20,926 nucleotides of DNA from Aquifex aeolicus (GTDB taxonomy: Bacteria; Aquificota; Aquificia; Aquificales; Aquificaceae). Positions 1-6,111 of this stretch are shown here, in pieces (the first letter of the stretch is position 1; the number at the start of each line of letters is the position of its first letter). The notes below the pieces were generated by a model. The model did no database searches, had not been told where the DNA came from, and was given only the letters and a program-made list of their open reading frames with translations. The position numbers and the translations under genes were made by a program. The stretch is from the NCBI GenBank assembly GCA_015661465.1, contig DQVZ01000093.1:1-20926 (forward strand), read 5' to 3'.

Positions 1-3
1 AAG

Positions 4-516
4 ATGAAGAGACCTGTAATGTTAATCGACCTCGATAGGTGCATAGGTTGTCTTTCATGTGAAGTTGCATGTGTTCAAGAAAAAGGATTAGAGCAATTGT
101 ACATAAGACCTATGAAGGTTTTTAGAGTTGAGGGTTTTACCGACAAGCCAGGAGCTTTTTATTATCCTATGAATTGTTTCCATTGCGAACCTGCACCCTG
201 TGTTGTAGCTTGTCCCACTTCTGCAATGCGGAAAAGGGAAAAGGATGGTATAGTTTATGTAGAACAAACCCTATGTATAGGTTGTAAAGCCTGTATAATA
301 GCATGTCCCTATGGTGCAATTTCCTTTAATCCTGCTACTCAAAAGGTTGAAAAGTGTGATTACTGTTACAAGAGAATTGATGCAGGACTTTTACCATCCT
401 GCGTTGAAAAATGTATAACCAACTGCCTTTACTTTGTAGAAGTAGAAGAACCACCTAAAGAAAGACATAGAATTAAAAGAATAGACAAAAAACTTTACGA
501 AGAAGTATTTAAATAA
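4..516 (+). CDS. Four-cluster [4Fe-4S] ferredoxin subunit of DmsB/PsrB/HycB type
   Basis: This 170-aa protein is an iron-sulfur electron-transfer subunit of the kind that passes electrons between a molybdopterin or similar oxidoreductase and a membrane partner. Sixteen cysteines fall into four groups of four: 13/16/19/23, 58/61/66/70, 91/94/97/101 and 118/121/133/137. That fits four [4Fe-4S] clusters; C141 is an extra cysteine. No signal peptide is visible, so it is either cytoplasmic or carried across the membrane with a Tat partner. The start leaves only three bases of window upstream, so no ribosome binding site can be judged and the true start could lie further upstream. Its catalytic partner is probably encoded to the left, outside the window. 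The stop overlaps the end of the convergent exchanger gene by 8 bp. The family is secure; the substrate is unknown. Confidence 0.85.
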   Translation: MKRPVMLIDLDRCIGCLSCEVACVQEKGLEQLYIRPMKVFRVEGFTDKPGAFYYPMNCFHCEPAPCVVACPTSAMRKREKDGIVYVEQTLCIGCKACIIACPYGAISFNPATQKVEKCDYCYKRIDAGLLPSCVEKCITNCLYFVEVEEPPKERHRIKRIDKKLYEEVFK

Positions 517-1477
517 GTTCAAAGTACCAGGAGGCTATTGCGTATACAAAGTAAAAGAAAAGGAATATAACTCCTTCTCTTTTGTCTATAACGTACTTTC
601 TTGTACCAACCATCACGGAAATTAGAAGCATGAATGTAGCTGTAAACAGAACTCCGAAATCTATATTAGCTCTGTCCGGTACAGGTACTTCATTTATTAT
701 TGAGCTTGAACCCAGTACAAGAGTTAAGTTAAATATGTTAGAACCCGCTATGTTTCCGAGGGCTATATCGGAATTCCCTTTATAAGCAGAAACAGCTGCA
801 GCGAAAAGTTCAGGTAGGGATGTCCCTATAGCTACCATGAATAAACCGATTATCGCTTCACTGACTCCCAAAGCCCTTGCTACTCCCACAGCTCCATCAA
901 CAGTCCAATCGGCTCCGAGAGACAGACCTATAAGACCTAAAACGGAGAAGAAGATAGCTTTTAAAGGGTGCATGAATTCTTCAACTTCATCCGGAGAAAA
1001 GTGATTTCTTTCAAGATAAGCTACGAGGAAATACATATAACCTATAAATGTAATCATTAAAACAATTCCATCACCCCTCGATATAGCAGAGTCGGTAGAA
1101 TTGTTCAAAAATTTATCGTTTGCCATAGCTATAAGTGTTAGAGTTAGAAAAAAGTTAACCGGAATTTCCTTTTTTACAAAGGTTGTATGAACGGTTAAAG
1201 GTTTTATGAGGGAAGCAGCTCCAAGAATAAGCAGAATATTCGCTATATTAGATCCTATAACGTTTCCTAAAGATATTTCGGAAGCATTTTTTAGGGAAGC
1301 CGTTATATTAACGGTGAATTCGGGTAATGAAGTTCCAAAAGCCACTATAGTGAGGCCTATAATGAATTCAGACACACCTAATCTCTTAGCTAAACTACTA
1401 GCTCCGTCTATTAAGAAATCAGCTCCCTTTACTAAAAAGGCAAGGCCGATTATGAGAAGGAGGAAGTCTATAAACAT
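509..1477 (-). CDS. Sodium/calcium (cation/Ca2+) exchanger, CaCA family, YrbG-like
   Basis: This 322-aa inner-membrane antiporter of the Ca2+/cation antiporter superfamily probably exchanges Ca2+ for Na+ or H+. It shows the family's internal duplication. Alpha-1 carries GTSLPE at residues 48-53 and GNVIGSN at 71-77. Alpha-2 carries GTSLPE at 218-223 and GNIAGSN at 241-247. The two halves are joined by a short acidic loop near residues 160-172. About ten hydrophobic segments are visible and the length matches bacterial YrbG-type members. The ATG start lies 18 bp from the divergent pyrE and has no Shine-Dalgarno sequence. A TATAAT on the minus strand (1493 to 1488) ends 10 nt before the ATG, which suggests a leaderless or nearly leaderless message. 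The ion pair cannot be read from sequence. Confidence 0.88.
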   Translation of the reverse strand: MFIDFLLLIIGLAFLVKGADFLIDGASSLAKRLGVSEFIIGLTIVAFGTSLPEFTVNITASLKNASEISLGNVIGSNIANILLILGAASLIKPLTVHTTFVKKEIPVNFFLTLTLIAMANDKFLNNSTDSAISRGDGIVLMITFIGYMYFLVAYLERNHFSPDEVEEFMHPLKAIFFSVLGLIGLSLGADWTVDGAVGVARALGVSEAIIGLFMVAIGTSLPELFAAAVSAYKGNSDIALGNIAGSNIFNLTLVLGSSSIINEVPVPDRANIDFGVLFTATFMLLISVMVGTRKYVIDKREGVIFLFFYFVYAIASWYFELI

Positions 1478-1486
1478 TCAAAGAAT

Positions 1487-1495
1487 TATTATAAA
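1487..1495. promoter_or_regulatory. Shared -10 region of the divergent exchanger/pyrE promoters
   Basis: Only 18 bp separate the two divergent genes. They hold TATAAT on the minus strand (1493 to 1488) and TATTAT (1487-1492) or TATAAA (1490-1495) on the plus strand. Both -10 elements would use the same bases, with transcription starting within a few nucleotides of each start codon. No convincing -35 element is seen for either. This is a prediction from motif and spacing only. Confidence 0.35.
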
Positions 1496-2050
1496 ATGGA
1501 CCTCATGCTTGAGAAGGATAAACTTAAGGAACTGATAAAGGAAAGGTCTCTGAAGGTTGCAGACGAACCCATATTTAAGCTATCCTCTGGAAAATTGAGT
1601 AGGTACTATATTGATTTAAAACAAATAACTTTTGACCCAAAAGGAAATTACCTAATAGGTAAGGTAATGTACGAACTGGTGAAAGAGTTTAATCCCGACG
1701 CTTGTGGCGGACTTACACTAGGAGCAGACCCAATAGCCTATGGAATTGCTTTCGTGTCTCTTATGAATGGAAATCCGATAAAGCCTTTCGTTGTGAGAAA
1801 AGAGCCAAAGGGACACGGGATGAAAAGACAGATAGAAGGACTCATAAATCCGGGAGAAAAAGTAGCTGTACTTGATGATGTAATCACCACAGGAAGTTCA
1901 GCTTTGAAGGCTGTAAAAGCTTGTAAGGATTTTGGGCTCGAGATTTTAGGTGTGTTTGCGGTTGTAGACAGGGAAGAAGGAGGGAGAGAAAACATAGAGA
2001 AAGAAGGAATTCCTTTCCATTCTGTGTTTAAAATATCGGAAATCCTCTAA
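1496..2050 (+). CDS. pyrE: Orotate phosphoribosyltransferase (pyrimidine biosynthesis)
   Basis: OPRTase catalyses orotate + PRPP to OMP + PPi, the fifth step of de novo UMP synthesis, in the cytoplasm. The diagnostic PRPP-binding loop VLDDVITTGSS lies at about residues 124-134. The N-terminal part carries the PyrE pattern FKLSSGKLSRYYIDLK at about residues 28-43, and the catalytic-loop region has VRKEPKGHG at about 101-109. Length (184 aa) is normal for short bacterial PyrE. There is no Shine-Dalgarno sequence before the ATG at 1496. A second ATG at 1505 would give a 181-aa product and sits better downstream of the AT-rich -10 region, so either start is possible. The 3' end overlaps hflX tail to tail by 4 bp. 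No other pyrimidine gene is in the window. Confidence 0.95.
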   Translation: MDLMLEKDKLKELIKERSLKVADEPIFKLSSGKLSRYYIDLKQITFDPKGNYLIGKVMYELVKEFNPDACGGLTLGADPIAYGIAFVSLMNGNPIKPFVVRKEPKGHGMKRQIEGLINPGEKVAVLDDVITTGSSALKAVKACKDFGLEILGVFAVVDREEGGRENIEKEGIPFHSVFKISEIL

Positions 2051-3159
2051 ATATAAACTTCTGTTTCTCTTCCCACTTCGACTATTTTTTCTAAGAGTTT
2101 ATCAATTCCCCATTTTTTTTCAGCGGAAATCATTACAGCATTACCCTCTACGAAAGCAGGATGGGGTAAATGGTACATTTCCTCCTCTCTTTGCACAATT
2201 TTATCCACTTTATTTAGTGCGTAAATTATTGGTTTTTCATGGGCGTTGAGTTCTTTCAATATATCGTTAACTGTATTTATATAATCAAGCCAACCTTCGT
2301 CGGATACATCTACGACATGGAGGATTATATCCGCTTCTTGAACTTCTTCGAGTGTAGCTTTGAAACTTTCTATAAGCTCGGGAGGAAGTTTCCTTATAAA
2401 GCCTACCGTATCGGTAAATAATATCTTAAAATCTGGATAAACAACTCTCGAGGAGGTTTTCGTATCAAGAGTAGCAAAAAGCATATCCGCTACAAGGGTT
2501 CCCTTCTTAGTTAACGCGTTCATTAATGTGGATTTCCCTGCGTTGGTATATCCAACTATAGCAACCCTCAAAATTCTCTTTCCTTTTTCACTTCTTTCCC
2601 TTCTCTTTCTTTGTTCCCTTCTTCTCTTTTTAATTTCTTCAAGTTCTTTCTTAATCCTATAAATGCGTTTCTTTATAAGTCTTTTCCTTATTTCCGATTC
2701 TTGTTCACCGGGACCTCTCGTTCCCAATCCTCCTCCTAACTTTGATAGAACTTTCCCTCTACCTCGGAGTCTTGGAAGTTCGTGCATCAAACGTGCTAAT
2801 TCTACCTGCAGTTTAGCTTCCTTTGTTTTAGCCCTCCTAGAAAATATTTCAAGAACTAAATCTGTCCTGTCCAGAACTTTTACTCCTATTAATTTTTCAA
2901 GATTTGACACCTGAGCCGGCGAAAGAAAATCATCAAATACAACAACATCGGCCCTTGTACCCTTAACTATTTCTTTTAATTCCTTCGCTTTTCCTGCACC
3001 TATATAATACTTTTGGTCCGGATAATCTCTTTTTTGAATAATATAACCGAGGGTTTTCCCGCCCACCGCTTGAACAAGTCCTTTAAGCTCCTTTATGGAC
3101 TCTTTTGAAAATTCCTTAGATAAATCCCTTCCCCAAACACCTACTAGAACCGCTCTCAT
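2047..3159 (-). CDS. hflX: Ribosome-associated GTPase HflX
   Basis: HflX is a translational GTPase that binds the 50S subunit and splits stalled or hibernating ribosomes, notably after heat stress. The N-terminal HflX domain covers about residues 1-160, with the glycine-rich GGGLGTRGPGE segment at 142-152. A very basic helix (about 160-195) follows, then the G domain: G1 GYTNAGKST at 203-211, G3 DTVGF at 250-254 and G4 NKVD at 316-319. The 370-aa length is typical, with little C-terminal extension. It follows hfq by 42 bp on the same strand, the hfq-hflX order of enterobacteria, so the two are probably co-transcribed. No strong Shine-Dalgarno sequence is seen before its ATG. Its stop codon overlaps the end of convergent pyrE. 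Confidence 0.95.
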   Translation of the reverse strand: MRAVLVGVWGRDLSKEFSKESIKELKGLVQAVGGKTLGYIIQKRDYPDQKYYIGAGKAKELKEIVKGTRADVVVFDDFLSPAQVSNLEKLIGVKVLDRTDLVLEIFSRRAKTKEAKLQVELARLMHELPRLRGRGKVLSKLGGGLGTRGPGEQESEIRKRLIKKRIYRIKKELEEIKKRRREQRKRRERSEKGKRILRVAIVGYTNAGKSTLMNALTKKGTLVADMLFATLDTKTSSRVVYPDFKILFTDTVGFIRKLPPELIESFKATLEEVQEADIILHVVDVSDEGWLDYINTVNDILKELNAHEKPIIYALNKVDKIVQREEEMYHLPHPAFVEGNAVMISAEKKWGIDKLLEKIVEVGRETEVYI

Positions 3160-3201
3160 TCAAAGAATAAATTTAGGGGCAGGTGGGAATTTATCAAGGA
3201 T

Positions 3202-3417
3202 TTAAGAACCCTCTACAATTGTGCTTATAGCATGCTTATAAATAAGGTAAGGGTGTCCTTCAACTTCTAGAAGTATAGTATATCTATCATGATTAAGTAC
3301 TTTCCCAACTATTCTATTTCCTCTGGTAAGGAAAATGGTTACAGTGCTTCCCTTTTCTTTAAATCTATTAAGAAGTTCATCCTGAACGTTTGCCTGCCTT
3401 TCTTCCATAGGATACAT
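3202..3417 (-). CDS. hfq: Hfq-like RNA chaperone (Sm-like fold)
   Basis: Hfq forms a hexameric ring that binds small RNAs and mRNAs. This 71-aa protein aligns along its whole length with the Hfq core. NVQDELLNRF at 10-19 matches the N-terminal helix, an Sm1 region covers about 24-51, and the Sm2 signature YKHAIST lies at 60-66. The acidic C-terminal tail of E. coli Hfq is absent. Against the E. coli sequence as I recall it, several RNA-contact positions differ. The rim RRER becomes KEKG (20-23), the distal-face Y25/I30 become F29/N34, and the proximal Q41/F42 become R45/Y46; K56/H57 remain as K61/H62. A strong GGAGG lies 7 nt before the ATG (3417). A genome may carry more than one Hfq, so this may not be the main one. 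Confidence 0.85.
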   Translation of the reverse strand: MYPMEERQANVQDELLNRFKEKGSTVTIFLTRGNRIVGKVLNHDRYTILLEVEGHPYLIYKHAISTIVEGS

Positions 3418-3447
3418 TCTTTAACCTCCGTTTTACTTGTAGTTTCA

Positions 3448-3461
3448 TTATTGTATAATAA
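3448..3461. promoter_or_regulatory. Near-palindromic bidirectional -10 element between hfq and the RND operon
   Basis: TTATTGTATAATAA is symmetric at 6 of 7 paired positions. On the plus strand it contains a perfect TATAAT (3454-3459), placing the start of transcription near 3466, about 8 nt before the ATG at 3474. On the minus strand it contains TACAAT (3455 to 3450), which would give hfq a leader of about 25-30 nt including its GGAGG site. The -35 matches are weak: TTTTAC at 3431-3436 forward and TTCATT from 3478 to 3473 in reverse. The two promoters could not be occupied at once. Confidence 0.45.
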
Positions 3462-3473
3462 CTTTCCTAAGAA

Positions 3474-3815
3474 ATGAAGCCTAAGATTTACATTCTTCTA
3501 TTGGTTGGTCTGTTTTTAATATTTACAAAAACCTCGCCTATTCTGACTTTATGTGTACATCCCGAAAAAAAAGAAATTCATGTAGAGAAAGTTCACCTTA
3601 TTGCGGACAAAATAAGTATTAAAGAACGGGAGTTCCACGTCGATTTTCCTTACCCTTGTCTTGAAGAGAGTAAGGTATTTAGCCTCGTGATTTTGTTGAG
3701 CATTTTCCCGATAAAGTCAGATTATAAAAAGATTTTCTCTTTTGAGAAAATACCTTCCTTTTACCTTCTTCGTTCAAAACCATCCCTGACTGGCACTGTA
3801 AGACTAATCATCTGA
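3474..3815 (+). CDS. Small secreted or membrane-anchored protein leading the RND metal-efflux operon
   Basis: Uncharacterised, 113 aa. Residues 5-17 form a hydrophobic signal or anchor segment. The following part holds C27, H29, H36, H41, H55 and C62, in the local patterns LCVHPEKKEIHVEKVH and HVDFPYPC. A second hydrophobic stretch (about 67-77) and a basic C-terminus follow. Small exported proteins of this plan, with an LC...H...H pattern, precede CzcCBA/CusCBA operons in some proteobacteria as I recall. That supports a periplasmic metal-binding or accessory role, but I cannot confirm homology. No Shine-Dalgarno sequence lies before the ATG, while TATAAT ends 14 nt upstream, so translation may start on a very short leader. 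It is 57 bp from the outer-membrane gene and probably in the same operon. Confidence 0.55.
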   Translation: MKPKIYILLLVGLFLIFTKTSPILTLCVHPEKKEIHVEKVHLIADKISIKEREFHVDFPYPCLEESKVFSLVILLSIFPIKSDYKKIFSFEKIPSFYLLRSKPSLTGTVRLII

Positions 3816-3820
3816 TTTTT

Positions 3821-3834
3821 CCTATCCCCATAGG
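3821..3834 (+). other. Small hairpin in the RND operon leader gap
   Basis: The 57-bp gap between the small protein gene and the outer-membrane factor holds a perfect 5-bp inverted repeat, CCTAT-CCCC-ATAGG. It extends by two more pairs if G3835 is bulged. A second GGG/CCC pairing just downstream (3832-3841) would compete with it. No T-run directly follows, so it is not a standard terminator. It could be a processing or attenuation element, or chance. Confidence 0.2.
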
Positions 3835-3872
3835 GAAGCCCCTTAAATCTTTTTCAAAGAGGAGGTGATAAT

Positions 3873-5045
3873 ATGCTGATATTTCTTCTTATACTTACAA
3901 GTTTGGTTTACGGACTAGGTTTTAAAGAAGCCCTTGAAAAACTGAAGGAAAGAAATCCCGAAATAAAGGCTTTGAACAGAATGTTGGAAGCCTATAAAGG
4001 AAGGGAAATTTCCGCAAAAGCTTATCCAAATCCAGAACTCAGGTTTGAAAGCGGATTTTTTTCTTCAACCGAAGATTTAAAACCCGGTGGAAGATTTATA
4101 TATACTTTGGAAGTTTCTCAAAGGTTACCACTGTGGGGCGTGAGAAGTAAGAGGTTAAAACTCAGTATCTTAGAGAAAGAAATTTTCTCTTATGAGGTAC
4201 AACAGAGTATAAACTTTATAATTTCCGAACTCTATACAAATTTTTACGAAGCATTATTTAGAAAAGAGCTTCTGAAGATAGAAGAAGAAAATTTAAAGAT
4301 TTCCAAAGAGATAAAGGATTTCGTTGAAAATGCTTACATGATGGGTGAAAGGACTCAGTTGGAACTCCTAAGAGCTAGAAGGGTTCTATCTCAAGCAAAA
4401 ATACAACTAGATTTACTCAAAAACGAGTATGAAATATCCCTTAAGAAACTTTCATCTTTTATAAAGGAAAAAGTGGAAGATGTTGAAGGAAATCTTTTCA
4501 ATGTACCTAAAACAGTTTACATAAATCTTGAGGAAACTCCAAGGATTAAGGGGCTCCTTTCGAAAGTTAGGTTTTTTGAAAAGAGAATAGACCTAGAAAA
4601 AGCCCTATCTAAACCTCAGCCCTCGGTAGGAATACTTATGGAAGATAGTGATAAAGGTTATTATGGCTTTAGAGTAAGTCTATCTTTTGAAATGCCCTTA
4701 ATGTATAGAAGACAAGGAGAGATTCTCCAAAACCTGGAGTTAAAAAAGGCAACAGAATATTCCCTCGAGGCGGAAAAATTAAGATTAAAGGCACTTCTCG
4801 AAGCTACTTTCTCCAAAATAAACGTTCTTAGGAAAAGTATAGAGCACTTAGAAAAAAACTTAATTCCAAATGCCCAGAAGGAGTTACACCTGGGTATAAA
4901 AAGTTATAGGTTAAATGTAATAAGTCTTCTTGAACTATCAGATATAAAAAGGCGGTATTTTGAGCTTTTAAAAGAAAGAGCAAAGCTTTACTTTGAGCTT
5001 CACAAAGCTTACGCTCAGCTAATAAAAATCGGAGGCTTAAGATGA
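3873..5045 (+). CDS. TolC-family outer-membrane factor of the metal RND system (CzcC/CusC-like)
   Basis: This 390-aa protein would form the outer-membrane channel of a tripartite efflux pump. A short signal peptide (about residues 1-15) is followed by the start of an outer-membrane efflux domain, with LEKLKERNPEIKAL at about 22-35 and the AYPNPELRFE pattern at 50-59, typical of CzcC-type proteins. Two long coiled-coil halves (about 95-200 and 290-390) are separated by a short beta-rich stretch, as in TolC repeats. No lipobox cysteine is visible, so it is probably not a lipoprotein. A strong GGAGGTGAT precedes the ATG. It overlaps the fusion-protein gene by 4 bp (ATGA), so the two are translationally coupled. 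The family is well supported; the exported metal is not known. Confidence 0.88.
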   Translation: MLIFLLILTSLVYGLGFKEALEKLKERNPEIKALNRMLEAYKGREISAKAYPNPELRFESGFFSSTEDLKPGGRFIYTLEVSQRLPLWGVRSKRLKLSILEKEIFSYEVQQSINFIISELYTNFYEALFRKELLKIEEENLKISKEIKDFVENAYMMGERTQLELLRARRVLSQAKIQLDLLKNEYEISLKKLSSFIKEKVEDVEGNLFNVPKTVYINLEETPRIKGLLSKVRFFEKRIDLEKALSKPQPSVGILMEDSDKGYYGFRVSLSFEMPLMYRRQGEILQNLELKKATEYSLEAEKLRLKALLEATFSKINVLRKSIEHLEKNLIPNAQKELHLGIKSYRLNVISLLELSDIKRRYFELLKERAKLYFELHKAYAQLIKIGGLR

Positions 5046-6097
5046 GGAAGTATATTTTTCTATTCCTACTGAGTTTTCTCTTCTTATACTCTAAGGAAAT
5101 TATTCTCTCTGAAGAACAAATGAAACTTCTCGGAATAAAAATTCAGACCGTTCACCAAAAGCCTGTGGAGAAAGTTCTCAAATTACCGGCTCAGGTTTGG
5201 GAAAATCCCAAAACAGTATATAAGGTACACAGTCCTGTAAATGGTATAGTGGAAAAGGTTCATAAATTCGAAGGAGATTACGTTAAAAAGGGAGAAACTC
5301 TTTTAGAGATATTCTCTCCGGAAATTGTAAATCTACTCGGAGAGATAGAACAGACAAAAGCAAACCTGAATGCGGCCAAAAAGGTATACGAAAAGTATAA
5401 AGAACTTTACAAGCAGAGAATAATAAGATACACAAAATTCTATGAGTCTAAAGTGGAATACGAAAGACTAAAAGGCATATACGAAGCTCTTGTGAAAAAG
5501 CTAAGGAGTTATGGGGAAATAAGAGGTAAAAACCTTCTCATAAAATCTCCCGGAGATGGTTATGTTACACTTCAGGGGGTAGTAGTAGGTGAAAGTGTAG
5601 AACTCGGAAAACCTCTGTATGAGATACACCTTCATAGAATTCTCTGGGTTTACGGATGGGCTTCCGAAGGAGATTTAGAATATGTAAGGAATGCAAAACG
5701 TATAGAGGTCGCAAAAGACGATATTAGCATTCCATGTAAATTGGAATACGTAGACCACAAAGTAGACCCAAAAATCCGTAAAGTAAAAGTAAGGTGTTCG
5801 TTAATAAATAAGGGACATCATTTACTTCCCAACATGTTTGTTGAAATGAAGATTTACACCGGCAAGAGTTTAGGAATAGTAATACCCAAAAAAGCCATAA
5901 AGGAAATAGAAGGGGAAAATATCGTTTTCGTATATAAAAATGGAAAATTCATTCCCAGAGAGGTGACCATTATTAGAGACTTAGGTAGCGAAGTTCTCGT
6001 CGAAGGCCTAAGGGAAGGCGAAAAAATAGCTGTGGAGGGCGTTAACTTCCTAAAGGTAAAACTTGTAGGTCTTGAAGAAGGAGGACATGCCCATTAA
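5042..6097 (+). CDS. RND efflux membrane-fusion (periplasmic adaptor) protein, CzcB/CusB-like
   Basis: The 351-aa adaptor links the inner-membrane pump to the outer-membrane channel. It has a signal peptide at about residues 1-17. The first lipoyl half (about 62-95) carries VHSPVNGIVEKVHKFEGDYV and KKGETLLEIFSPE. A helical hairpin (about 97-160) follows, then the second lipoyl half, LLIKSPGDGYV (about 167-177), then beta-barrel and membrane-proximal domains. The C-terminus ends in GGHAH, a short histidine tail that could touch metal, although it is too short to be diagnostic. It overlaps the upstream gene by 4 bp and lies 14 bp before the pump. The CusB-type methionine cluster is not evident, which argues against a copper/silver specialist. 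Confidence 0.88.
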   Translation: MRKYIFLFLLSFLFLYSKEIILSEEQMKLLGIKIQTVHQKPVEKVLKLPAQVWENPKTVYKVHSPVNGIVEKVHKFEGDYVKKGETLLEIFSPEIVNLLGEIEQTKANLNAAKKVYEKYKELYKQRIIRYTKFYESKVEYERLKGIYEALVKKLRSYGEIRGKNLLIKSPGDGYVTLQGVVVGESVELGKPLYEIHLHRILWVYGWASEGDLEYVRNAKRIEVAKDDISIPCKLEYVDHKVDPKIRKVKVRCSLINKGHHLLPNMFVEMKIYTGKSLGIVIPKKAIKEIEGENIVFVYKNGKFIPREVTIIRDLGSEVLVEGLREGEKIAVEGVNFLKVKLVGLEEGGHAH

Positions 6098-6111
6098 TCG
6101 GAGGTAAGAAA

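Noticed and set aside
1206..1535. 109-aa plus-strand frame opposite the exchanger and running into pyrE
   Set aside because: It is out of frame with pyrE and opposite conserved exchanger sequence, so it is a shadow frame.
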